Made by a program: the position numbers and the translations under genes. Positions 23,130 through 29,867 of a stretch of DNA of 29,867 nt are shown one piece after another (the stretch's first letter is position 1; every line of letters starts with the position of its first letter). Under the pieces are notes generated by a model that was not told the origin of the DNA, ran no database searches, and saw nothing but the letters and a program-made list of their open reading frames with translations. The DNA is from Deltaproteobacteria bacterium (GTDB taxonomy: Bacteria; Myxococcota_A; Polyangia; Polyangiales; Ga0077539), in NCBI GenBank assembly GCA_947494865.1, contig CANMAT010000001.1, forward strand, positions 1 to 29,867, in the 5' to 3' direction.

Positions 23130-23699
23130 ATGTCAGCCACAGCCCACACCGAGAAGCCTTCGATGGTCGCGATGCTGCGCGAGGTCAACCGCCGCAAGCG
23201 CCGCAACAGGACCGAGCACGTCGACGAGGGGCTCAACGTCGTGCCGATGATGGACATGATGACCATCATCCTGGTGTTTTTGCTCAAATCCCTGTCTGCC
23301 TCGTCGGCGAACATCCCTCAGGGCGACGACCTGCGGCTGCCGCATTCGTCGATCAACACCAGCCCCTCGAACGCCCTTCAGGTGATCGTGTCGCGCGCGT
23401 CCATCTCGGTGAATGGGCGATTCATCACCGCGCTCCGCAACGGATTCGTCGAGCCCGCCATGAAGCGCGGGGGCGGCACGGGGTTTCTCATCAACCCGCT
23501 CGCCGACAACATGCGCGACCAGTTGCAGTTGCAGCAGGCCCTCGCGACGCGCACTTCGAACGCTCCCTTCCGCGGCGAGATCGCCATCATCGCCGATCAG
23601 GGCCTCCCCTCGCGCACGGTCTTCGAAGTGCTCTACACCTGCGCGCAGGCGGGCTTCTCCGACTTCCGCTTCCTGGTGCTCAAGGGCCGCGGCCGCTGA
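23130..23699 (+). CDS. ExbD/TolR-like motor protein, type B (right cassette)
   Basis: This 189-residue ExbD/TolR family protein has a basic cytoplasmic tail of 33 residues and a helix with the essential Asp42 (VVPMMDMMTIILVFLL). The periplasmic domain ends in YTCAQAGFSDFRFLVLKG. The TCAQAGF block matches the last ExbD-like gene of the divergent cassette, so both cassettes have the same gene order of subtypes. AAGGAG lies about 11 bases before the ATG. A 35-codon reading frame follows after ten bases. Confidence 0.9.
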   Translation: MSATAHTEKPSMVAMLREVNRRKRRNRTEHVDEGLNVVPMMDMMTIILVFLLKSLSASSANIPQGDDLRLPHSSINTSPSNALQVIVSRASISVNGRFITALRNGFVEPAMKRGGGTGFLINPLADNMRDQLQLQQALATRTSNAPFRGEIAIIADQGLPSRTVFEVLYTCAQAGFSDFRFLVLKGRGR

Positions 23700-23709
23700 C
23701 TCGCCTGCA

Positions 23710-23817
23710 ATGCTCTGGGCGAAGATCCTCGGCGTCGTGATCGTCCTCGCCCTCCTCGGAGGGCTCCTCTACCTCGGCGGACGCATCCCTCCCAACGACT
23801 CGGGCTCCGACGGTTAG
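23710..23817 (+). CDS. 35-residue single-span membrane microprotein
   Basis: A short frame from ATG 23710 to TAG 23817 encodes 35 residues: a start of MLWAK, one hydrophobic helix (ILGVVIVLALLGGLLYLGG) and a short hydrophilic tail (RIPPNDSGSDG). It begins ten bases after the second TolR-like gene of the right cassette and has the frame bias of coding DNA. A clear ribosome binding site is missing, which lowers confidence. From its position it may be a small accessory subunit of the motor; a chance frame cannot be excluded. Confidence 0.5.
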   Translation: MLWAKILGVVIVLALLGGLLYLGGRIPPNDSGSDG

Positions 23818-23854
23818 CGCCGCAGACGGCGCGGCGTTAGCACCTTGACGGTGC
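23817..23854. terminator. Tandem hairpins after the right motor cassette, possible terminator
   Basis: GCGCCG/CGGCGC (23817-23832, 4-base loop) starts at the stop codon of the microprotein and is followed by GCACC/GGTGC (23840-23854). There is no T-tract, so the termination role is inferred only from place and structure. Confidence 0.35.
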
Positions 23855-24074
23855 CTCGCTCCATCGCGCTCGATCGCGTTGGTTTCCTGTGCGACACGCA
23901 CGATCCCCCTATCGGCCTGCTTCTTGCGCAACGATCGCGAGCCGTTGATCGGAGCGTCCGTGCGTGCGTCGTTGACAAGCGTCGCGTGTTCGTGTGACGA
24001 GACGCGGCGCGTTCCGCGCGCCCTCGCATGAGCGGCGCTCGAACCCACTGCCGTTCAGGGAGCCAAGGAAGTCC

Positions 24075-25241
24075 ATGAGAAGGTTCGTCACCGCGGCGCT
24101 GCTCGCCGGCCTCGTCCCCGCCAGCGCCCTCGCGCAGCCGGCGCCTGCACAGACGCCTGCCCCCGCTGCCACGGCCCCTGCCGCTACGCCTGCTCCCGCG
24201 GCCGCCCCGGCGGCTCCCGCAGCCGCCCCGGCGGCGGCTCCCGCGCGAGCGCCCAACCCCTGGGCCAACTCGCAGCTGACCATCCAGACGTCGGCCAACG
24301 GGTCGCTGTTCGACAACAGCTACACGCTCAGCGGGCGCGCCAACCAGGTGGCCGACATGAGCATCACGCTCGCGCCGCGCTATCGCATCAACCGGATGTT
24401 TCAGCTCCGCTCCTTGTGGAACTTCAACATCGAGTTCACCGACGCCGACAACACCACATCGCAGCTCGAGCCGCGCTTCAGCGACCCCTCGCTCGACCTC
24501 TGGGCGGTAGGCATCCCGGCGCTCGGTCCGGTGCGCCTCTTCCTCGCGGCCGGCCTCCTCTTTCCGGTGTCGTCCGAGTCGCGCTTCCGCACCATGATCG
24601 TCACGCCGCGATTGATCGCGCAGGCAGCGTGGGGCGTCGAGGCCTTCGGCGGCGATTTTGCGGTGATTGGCCGCATCGTGTACTCGCACCCGTTCACGCA
24701 GTACTCCACCCCGGGCATCCGCGGCGACCGTCCCTATCCGCTGCCGTGTTCGGTCGGCGCTGCGATCGCCGGGGGTGACTGCAGCGGCCAGGGCAGCGGC
24801 CTCACCAACGTGCACGACCAGCTCTCGTGGGCGCTCATTCTGTCGCAGTCGTGGGGTGATTGGAGCCCGGGCGTGTTCTTCCAGATGACGCACCAGTGGG
24901 CGTACGACGTCGCCGGTGTGGCCTCGGGCCCCGACAGCCCCGGCGTGCTTGACACCCACATGCGCCAGTCGACCTTCTTCGCGGGTTGGGTCGACTACAA
25001 CCCCGTGGGGTGGCTCACCCTCGAGGTCGGCTACCAGATGGGACGCAGCGTGCTCGACGGCGATGGCACCTACGGCAACCCCATTTACGGGCAGTATCAA
25101 GATTGGCGCGCGTACCTCAGCGCCAACATCGTGCTCGACAAATTCTTCGATGCGATCCGCGGCGGCGGCGCCGGCGGCGGCGGCGTCATTCGTACGCAGA
25201 ACACCCCGGCCACCCCGCAGCTCCCCTTCGCGCGCTTCTGA
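24075..25241 (+). CDS. Outer-membrane beta-barrel-like protein with Ala/Pro linker
   Basis: This 388-residue exported protein has a signal peptide at residues 1-20 (MRRFVTAALLAGLVPASALA) and an Ala/Pro-rich linker at about 21-60. The rest is rich in aromatic and alternating hydrophobic/polar residues, as in transmembrane beta-barrels (for example LAPRYRINRMFQLRSLWNFNIEF and WGDWSPGVFFQMTHQWAYD). The last 25 residues have a Gly-rich stretch and end in Phe, as outer-membrane barrels often do. The family is not recognised; it looks like a transporter-type (MetA-pathway/phenol-degradation style) barrel. ATG 24075 is preceded by AAGGAA. It lies 257 bases downstream of the motor cassette, perhaps with its own promoter (TTGACA at 23972-23977). 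Confidence 0.75.
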   Translation: MRRFVTAALLAGLVPASALAQPAPAQTPAPAATAPAATPAPAAAPAAPAAAPAAAPARAPNPWANSQLTIQTSANGSLFDNSYTLSGRANQVADMSITLAPRYRINRMFQLRSLWNFNIEFTDADNTTSQLEPRFSDPSLDLWAVGIPALGPVRLFLAAGLLFPVSSESRFRTMIVTPRLIAQAAWGVEAFGGDFAVIGRIVYSHPFTQYSTPGIRGDRPYPLPCSVGAAIAGGDCSGQGSGLTNVHDQLSWALILSQSWGDWSPGVFFQMTHQWAYDVAGVASGPDSPGVLDTHMRQSTFFAGWVDYNPVGWLTLEVGYQMGRSVLDGDGTYGNPIYGQYQDWRAYLSANIVLDKFFDAIRGGGAGGGGVIRTQNTPATPQLPFARF

Positions 25242-25258
25242 GCGCCCTCTGCGGGCGC
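25242..25258 (+). terminator. GC hairpin directly after the barrel gene stop
   Basis: GCGCCC (25242-25247) and GGGCGC (25253-25258) pair perfectly around a 5-base loop, starting one base after the stop codon. Only a weak pyrimidine run (CCTGCCTTT) follows. A terminator is probable but not certain. Confidence 0.4.
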
Positions 25259-25292
25259 CTCTCGCGCCTGCCTTTAACACGCAAAACACGGC

Positions 25293-25321
25293 TTCCCATC
25301 GCGTGCGCGGGCATCTATGCT
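25293..25321 (+). promoter_or_regulatory. Predicted promoter of the dehydrogenase operon
   Basis: TTCCCA (25293-25298) and TATGCT (25316-25321) are 17 bases apart, each matching four of six consensus positions. The predicted leader before the GTG at 25367 is about 38 bases. Confidence 0.4.
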
Positions 25322-25366
25322 CCGCCGCCTGCGGACAATCGAGTCCGCCGCGCGCACAGGGTGAAC

Positions 25367-26323
25367 GTGACCAACCAGCACGACGCGCTGCTCGATCTCT
25401 ACCGGCAGATGGTGCTCATCCGCCGCTTTGAAGAGGCCGCCGCCAAGGCGTACTCGCAGGGCAAGATCGGCGGCTTTCTTCATCTCTACATCGGGCAAGA
25501 GGCGAGCGCCGTCGGGGCCCTCTCGAACCTCACGCGCGACGACTACGTGGTGGGCACCTACCGTGACCACGGCCTCGCGCTCGCGCGCGGCATGAGCGCG
25601 CGCGGTTGCATGGCGGAGCTCTACGGCAAGGTCACGGGCTGCTCGCAGGGCCTCGGCGGGAGCATGCACTTCTTCGACGCCGAGAAGCGCATGATGGGCG
25701 GCTACGGCATCGTGGGCGGGCACGTCCCCCTCGCGGCGGGCTGCGCCTTCGCCGCGAAGTACCGCGGCTCGGGCGAGGTCACGCTGTGCTTTCTCGGCGA
25801 AGGTGCCGTGAGCATCGGCGACTTTCACGAGGCCATGTCGCTCGCGGCCCTGTGGAAGCTCCCGCTCGTGACCATCGTGGAGAACAACGAGTACTCCATG
25901 GGCACGCCCCTCTCGCGCACGATGTCGGTCGCCGACGCGAGCGCGAAGGCCCTCGCGTACGGCATGGCGCGCGACCGCTTCGAGGCCAAAGACGTGCTCG
26001 TGGTGCGTGAGCGCGTCGGCGCTGCCGTCGAGCGCGCGCGGCGCGAGTCGCTGCCGACGCTCATCGAGGTGCAGACGTACCGCTACCGCGGTCACTCGAT
26101 GAGCGACCCGGGCAAGTACCGCACGGCCGACGAGGTCGAGGAGCGCAAGAAGGACGACTGCATCGCCAACGCGGAGCGCGCGCTGCGGGCCCTCGGCGCG
26201 GGCGATGACGTGTTTGCGAGCGTTGACCGTGAGATCGAGGCCGCCGTCGACGACGCGGTGCGCTTCGCAGACGAGAGCGCCGACCCCGGCGAGGAACTCA
26301 TCGAGGCCTACACCTATGCGTGA
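25367..26323 (+). CDS. pdhA: 2-oxoacid dehydrogenase E1 component alpha subunit (pyruvate dehydrogenase type)
   Basis: This 318-residue alpha subunit of the thiamine-diphosphate-dependent E1 enzyme decarboxylates pyruvate (or a branched-chain 2-oxoacid) and transfers the acyl group to E2 lipoate. The thiamine-diphosphate motif is GEGAVSIGDFHEAM...VENN at residues 144-174. The GGSMHFFD segment (98-104) and the loop YRYRGHSMSDPGKYRT are those of the pyruvate dehydrogenase alpha family. GTG 25367 is preferred because AGG lies six bases upstream; GTG 25361 is two codons earlier. It overlaps the beta gene by eight bases. The GGSMH segment and the E1 alpha loop favour pyruvate as substrate, but branched-chain acids cannot be excluded. 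Confidence 0.9.
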   Translation: MTNQHDALLDLYRQMVLIRRFEEAAAKAYSQGKIGGFLHLYIGQEASAVGALSNLTRDDYVVGTYRDHGLALARGMSARGCMAELYGKVTGCSQGLGGSMHFFDAEKRMMGGYGIVGGHVPLAAGCAFAAKYRGSGEVTLCFLGEGAVSIGDFHEAMSLAALWKLPLVTIVENNEYSMGTPLSRTMSVADASAKALAYGMARDRFEAKDVLVVRERVGAAVERARRESLPTLIEVQTYRYRGHSMSDPGKYRTADEVEERKKDDCIANAERALRALGAGDDVFASVDREIEAAVDDAVRFADESADPGEELIEAYTYA

Positions 26324-27293
26324 GCTGCGCTACCGAGAGGCCCTGCGCGAGGCCCTCGCCGAAGAGATGGAGCGCGACGAGCGCGTGTTCATCGTGGGCG
26401 AAGAGGTCGGACACTACCAGGGCGCCTACAAGGTCACCGAGGGGCTGCTGGCGCGCTTCGGCGAGCGTCGGGTGATCGACGCGCCCATCGCCGAGGCGGG
26501 CTTCGCGGGCATGGCCATCGGCGCTGCCATGGCGGGCCTGCGCCCCGTGGTCGAGTTCATGACCTGGAACTTCAGCGCCGTGGCCTTCGACCAGATTCTC
26601 AACAACGCCGCGAAGGTGCGGCAGATGTCGGGGGGCCAGTTTACGTGCCCCATCGTGTTTCGCGGCCCCAACGGCGCCGCGCGGCAGACGGGCTCGCAGC
26701 ACTCGCAGTGCTTCGAGGCCTTCTACGCGCACATGCCGGGCATCAAGGTGGTGTGCCCCGCCACGGCGGCCGACGCCAAGGGCATGCTCAAGGCGGCGGT
26801 GCGCGACGACAACCCCGTGCTCGTGCTCGAAGACGAGCGCCTCTACGGTTCGAAGGGCCTCGTGCCCGACGGCGATCACCTCGCGCCCATCGGCGTGAGC
26901 GCGGTCGCGCGCGCGGGCTCGCACGTGACGGTGGTGACGTGGGGCAAGATGCTCGTCGCGTCGCTCGACGCGGCCGACGCGCTCGCCCGCGAGGGCGTCG
27001 AGTGCGAGGTGATCGACCTGCGCAGCGTGAGGCCGCTCGATCACGCGCCCGTCATCGCCAGCGTCGAGAAGACCGGGCGCTGCCTCGTGGTGCAGGAGGC
27101 GTGGCCCTTCGGCGGTGTGGGCGCCGAGGTGGTCGACCGCGTGCAGCGCGACGCCTTCGGGGCCCTCGCAGCGCCGGTGCTGCGGGTTACGGGCCGCGAC
27201 GCGCCGATGCCCTACAACAAGAAGCTCGAAGATCTCACGATTCCGTCGACCGACACGGTGGTGCGCGGCGTCCGCGCGCTGCTCGCGTACTGA
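26316..27293 (+). CDS. pdhB: 2-oxoacid dehydrogenase E1 component beta subunit
   Basis: This 325-residue beta subunit of the alpha2beta2 E1 enzyme pairs with the alpha subunit to form the active site and the E2-binding surface. Recognisable blocks include VFIVGEEVGHYQGAYKVTEGL (split at residues about 21-41), DAPIAEAGFAGMAIGAAMAGLRPVVEFMTWNF, FRGPNGAARQTGSQHSQ and a transketolase C-terminal domain with IDLRSVRPLD and VQEAWPFGGVGAEV. Length and motifs are complete. Its ATG lies inside the last codons of the alpha gene, so translation is coupled. The E2 gene follows after 16 bases. Confidence 0.93.
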   Translation: MRELRYREALREALAEEMERDERVFIVGEEVGHYQGAYKVTEGLLARFGERRVIDAPIAEAGFAGMAIGAAMAGLRPVVEFMTWNFSAVAFDQILNNAAKVRQMSGGQFTCPIVFRGPNGAARQTGSQHSQCFEAFYAHMPGIKVVCPATAADAKGMLKAAVRDDNPVLVLEDERLYGSKGLVPDGDHLAPIGVSAVARAGSHVTVVTWGKMLVASLDAADALAREGVECEVIDLRSVRPLDHAPVIASVEKTGRCLVVQEAWPFGGVGAEVVDRVQRDAFGALAAPVLRVTGRDAPMPYNKKLEDLTIPSTDTVVRGVRALLAY

Positions 27294-27309
27294 GAGGCTG
27301 CGCACCGCC

Positions 27310-28626
27310 ATGGCCAGAGTTATCGAACTGCCGAAGCTGTCTCCTACGATGGAAGAGGGTACGCTCGTTCGCTGGGCGAAGCGCGAGGGCGACGCGATCG
27401 ACATCGACGACCTGCTCGCCGAGGTCGAGACCGACAAGGCTACGATGGAGTTTCGTAGCTTCGACCGCGGCACCCTCCTCAAGACCCTCGTGCCCGAGGG
27501 GGCTGTCACGAAGCTCGGTCAGCCCGTGGCCATCTTCGGTGAGCCCGGCGAAGACGTGTCGGCCCTCGTCGCCCGGCTCTCGGGCGCTGCGCCCTCCGAC
27601 GCGCCGACGCCTGCGGCGAGCCCGCAGCCCGTCGCCGAGGCCGCGCCTCCGTCGCGGTCGGCACCCGCGAGCCCTGCGCCCGTGACGCCGGTCGCCGCGA
27701 CGCCGCAGGGCCTCGCGGCATCGGCCGTGCCCAGCGAGAAGGGCGTCGCGGGGGTGATCCTCGCGCCCACCACGCCGCGCGTTCGGCGCATCGCGCGCGA
27801 GCTCGACCTCTCGCTCGTGGGGGTGAAGGGCTCGGGGCCGCGGGGCCGCGTGACCGAGGGCGACCTCAGCCCCGTGGCGCAGGCCGCGCCGTCTGCGGGG
27901 ATCTCCGCCGCGAGCGATCTCCTCGCGCTCGTGGTGCGACCGGGCGACGTGGTGAAGGCGCCCTCGCCGATGCGCAAGACCATCGCCCGCAGGCTCGTCG
28001 AGGCCAAGCAGACGGTGCCGCATTTCTACCTGGAGGCCGACCTCGACGTCGAGGCCCTCGCCGCGCTGCGCGAGCAGCTCAATCAGGGCGTGGCCCCCGA
28101 GGAGAAGGTGTCGTTCAACGACCTGCTCGTGCGCGCGTCGGCGCTCTCTCTGCGCGCGGTGCCGGAGTCGAACGCGTCGTGGATCGACGGTCAGGTCGTG
28201 GTGTATGGCCGCGTCGACGTGTCGATCGCGGTGGCCATCGAGGACGGGCTCGTGACGCCCGTGATCCGCGGCGCCGATCGGCTCGCGGTGCGTGCCCTCG
28301 CCCGCGTCGCGAAGGACCTCGCGGCGCGCGCCCGCGCGCGCAAGCTCAAGCCCGAGGAGATGCAAGCGGGCACCTTCTCGGTGTCGAACCTCGGGATGTT
28401 TCAGATCGACCGCTTCGCCGCGGTGATCAACCCGCCCGAGTCGATGATCCTCGCGGTGGGCGCCGTGCGCGACGTGCCCGTGGTGAAGAACGGCGCGGTG
28501 GTGCCGGGCAAGCGCTGCGCGGTGACCCTCTCGTGCGATCACCGCGTGGTCGACGGCGCCCTGGGGGCGCGCTTTCTCCTCTCGCTGCGCAAGCTCGTCG
28601 AGCGCCCGCTGGACATTCTCGCATGA
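27310..28626 (+). CDS. pdhC: Dihydrolipoamide acetyltransferase (E2) of the 2-oxoacid dehydrogenase complex
   Basis: This 438-residue E2 core enzyme takes the acetyl group from E1 on lipoate and transfers it to CoA. One lipoyl domain (1-80) carries the modified Lys43 in ETDKATMEF. Next are an Ala/Pro-rich linker and a peripheral-subunit-binding domain (about 155-190, TPRVRRIARELDLSLVGVKGSGPRGRVTEGDL). The catalytic domain (about 220-438) has the HRVVDG motif, with His411 and Asp415. All key residues are present. A second lipoyl domain is lacking, as in many bacterial E2s. The stop overlaps the start of the next gene (ATGA). No E3 (lipoamide dehydrogenase) gene is in the window. Confidence 0.93.
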   Translation: MARVIELPKLSPTMEEGTLVRWAKREGDAIDIDDLLAEVETDKATMEFRSFDRGTLLKTLVPEGAVTKLGQPVAIFGEPGEDVSALVARLSGAAPSDAPTPAASPQPVAEAAPPSRSAPASPAPVTPVAATPQGLAASAVPSEKGVAGVILAPTTPRVRRIARELDLSLVGVKGSGPRGRVTEGDLSPVAQAAPSAGISAASDLLALVVRPGDVVKAPSPMRKTIARRLVEAKQTVPHFYLEADLDVEALAALREQLNQGVAPEEKVSFNDLLVRASALSLRAVPESNASWIDGQVVVYGRVDVSIAVAIEDGLVTPVIRGADRLAVRALARVAKDLAARARARKLKPEEMQAGTFSVSNLGMFQIDRFAAVINPPESMILAVGAVRDVPVVKNGAVVPGKRCAVTLSCDHRVVDGALGARFLLSLRKLVERPLDILA

Positions 28627-29060
28627 CTCCGTCGCGGCTCTTCATCGCGCACGAGGCGCTCGATGTCTGGGTCGCCGACGGTCGGGCCGAGATCGACGCC
28701 GAGGGCCTCGTCGACCATGAGACCTCGCGGCGCTTCGCGCTCACCGAGGCCGTGCGCTTTCTCGAAGAGGTGACCGGCTCGCCCGATGCGCCGGGGCTCG
28801 TGGGCAAGGTGAAGAGCCTCGCCCAGGTCGCCGAGATGGGCGGCGAGCACATGGCCGACTCGGTGATCCTCGGCGAGACCGCGTACCGGGTGCAGCCCGG
28901 CTTTATGGGCGTGCTGCGCGCGGCGGAGGGCGTGGTGACACCGCCGCCGCTCCCCGCTGCGGGGCTCAAGGGCCCGCGGGGGCCGCGCGACTCCGACGAC
29001 CCGATGCACGCGCAGACCCTCGCCGCCTTGCAGAAATTCTTCTTGAACAACGTGAAGTAG
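28623..29060 (+). CDS. Unrecognised small protein coupled to the E2 gene
   Basis: This is a 145-residue soluble protein with no signal or membrane span. Its ATG overlaps the E2 stop (ATGA), so it is translated with the dehydrogenase genes. The first half (SRLFIAHEALDVWVADGRAEIDAEG, then RRFALTEAVRFLEEVTGSPDAPGLVGKVKSLAQVAEMGGEHMADSVILGETAYRVQPGF, given here in parts) looks like a compact, conserved fold with a VGKVKSL segment. The C-terminal part is Pro/Gly-rich. I recall similar small proteins in other myxobacteria, but no function is known to me. It may act with the complex or merely share its transcript. Confidence 0.8.
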   Translation: MTPSRLFIAHEALDVWVADGRAEIDAEGLVDHETSRRFALTEAVRFLEEVTGSPDAPGLVGKVKSLAQVAEMGGEHMADSVILGETAYRVQPGFMGVLRAAEGVVTPPPLPAAGLKGPRGPRDSDDPMHAQTLAALQKFFLNNVK

Positions 29061-29077
29061 AGCCCCCCCCTCCGCCC

Positions 29078-29867
29078 GTGTCACCCTGGCTCGCGAACCC
29101 TGCGTTCTACGTCGCTGCGCTGCTCTACGGCCTCGCCGGCGCCGCCCTGCTCGCCCACCTCGCGGGCACGCGGCGGCAGGTGCCCGTCGTGTGGGGGCTG
29201 CGCTTCCTCTCCGCGGCGGCGATGCTCCACGGCCTCCACGAGGCGCTCGGTTGGGCCGATGGGCGCGGCCCCTTCTCGGGCATCCGCGAGTCGCTCTCGA
29301 CGCTCGCCCTGCTCGTGGTGGTGGCCTTCCTGGGCGTGCGTCGCGTGCGGCAGCGCGTCGAGGTCGTGGGGGCCTTCGTCGCCCCCCTCACCCTGCTCAT
29401 GCTGCTCGCGTCGCGCGCCCCCGCGGGTCGCCCCGTGGGGCACCTGGGCGGCGCCCTCATCGCCCTCCACGTGGGCTCGGTGCTCACGGGCACGGCGGCC
29501 TTCACCGTGGCCTTCGCGATGGCCCTCGCGTACCTCATTCAAGAGCGTCAGGTGAAGCGCAAGCACCTGAAGGGCGTGTTTCAACGCCTGCCGCCGCTCG
29601 ACGTGCTCGACGACCTCGGGTACCGCTGCGTGGCCGTGGGGCTCCCTGCCCTCACGCTCGGCATCGTGACGGGGCTCTTCGTGGGCGTGCGCACCTCGAC
29701 GGGCGGGCCGCTCGCGGCGTGGCAGCAGTACGTGGGCATGGGCGCGTGGATCGTGTTCGCCGGCGTGCTCGTGCTGCGCCTCGCGGCCGGTTGGCGCGGC
29801 CGTCGCGCGGCGCTGGGCACCATTCTCGGCTACGCGAGCGCCGTGCTCGTGCTGGCGGGCTACTACC
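29078..29867 (+). CDS. CcsA/HemX-like cytochrome c assembly membrane protein, partial
   Basis: The gene is open from GTG 29078 to the window edge (about 263 residues) and has at least seven hydrophobic spans. The GWRGRRAALGTILGYASAVLVLAGYY end, preceded by QQYVGMGAWIVFAGVLVLRL, is characteristic of the CcsA/CcmC/HemX family, which handles haem for cytochrome c maturation or regulates haem synthesis. LHVGSVLTGTAAFTVAFAMALAYLIQERQVKRKHLKG is also typical. In many Myxococcota a gene of this type precedes hemA, which the window does not reach. The GTG has no strong ribosome binding site and lies 17 bases after the previous stop. Confidence 0.85.
   Translation, partial: MSPWLANPAFYVAALLYGLAGAALLAHLAGTRRQVPVVWGLRFLSAAAMLHGLHEALGWADGRGPFSGIRESLSTLALLVVVAFLGVRRVRQRVEVVGAFVAPLTLLMLLASRAPAGRPVGHLGGALIALHVGSVLTGTAAFTVAFAMALAYLIQERQVKRKHLKGVFQRLPPLDVLDDLGYRCVAVGLPALTLGIVTGLFVGVRTSTGGPLAAWQQYVGMGAWIVFAGVLVLRLAAGWRGRRAALGTILGYASAVLVLAGYY

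Noticed and set aside
23814..25289. 491-codon minus-strand frame opposite the barrel gene
   Set aside because: It is the antisense shadow of a gene with a good signal peptide and ribosome binding site; long opposite frames are usual in high-GC DNA.
26298..28542. Long minus-strand frames opposite E1 beta and E2
   Set aside because: They are antisense to genes with complete catalytic motifs and show the Arg/His-rich composition of shadow frames.

Overview
The window is about 30 kb of high-GC DNA and reads as chromosomal sequence from a Myxococcota-type bacterium. The main indications are an alternative complex III operon, paired TolQ/TolR-type motor cassettes with two TolR-like proteins each, lipoproteins with CGDGxC repeats, an orphan PAS/GAF histidine kinase and a strong GC bias. 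The phylum is inferred from gene content and style, because no rRNA is present. I saw no tRNA, rRNA, CRISPR array, insertion sequence or phage gene.

Layout. Positions 1-7133 (minus strand) hold the respiratory operon actA-actB-actC-actD-actE-actF, with actF running off the left edge. A good promoter lies at 7212-7240. Positions 7134-7688 are a less GC-rich intergenic region with inverted repeats. Positions 7689-8918 (plus) encode a cysteine-repeat lipoprotein, convergent with a soluble hybrid-sensor histidine kinase (8949-11033, minus). Positions 11186-13431 (plus) hold a HAD phosphatase translationally coupled to a lactate-racemase (LarA/DUF2088)-like protein. Positions 13517-15199 (minus) encode an unrecognised exported membrane protein. 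Positions 15269-17430 (plus) hold an unrecognised protein, a FliH/SctL-type stator protein and a site-2 protease. The last of these is convergent, with a 4-base gap, with a Fur-family regulator.

Positions 17435-24100 are the most interesting part. Two paralogous three-gene motor cassettes (TolQ/ExbB, then TolR/ExbD type A, then TolR/ExbD type B) are transcribed divergently from an 851-base region. The left cassette (minus) continues into a single-span membrane protein and the Fur-family gene. The right cassette (plus) is followed by a 35-residue single-span microprotein and an outer-membrane-barrel-like protein. The region between the cassettes has one promoter for each side, each overlapped by an inverted repeat. 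It also has three consecutive hairpins in the left leader and a set of mutually exclusive hairpins next to the right ribosome binding site.

Positions 25293-28626 (plus) hold a pyruvate (or branched-chain 2-oxoacid) dehydrogenase operon, E1 alpha, E1 beta and E2, with no E3. It is followed by a coupled unrecognised small gene and the start of a CcsA/HemX-type cytochrome assembly membrane protein that runs off the right edge. Functionally the window joins central carbon oxidation and electron transfer (PDH, ACIII, haem or cytochrome c assembly) with envelope energisation by proton-driven TolQR-type motors.
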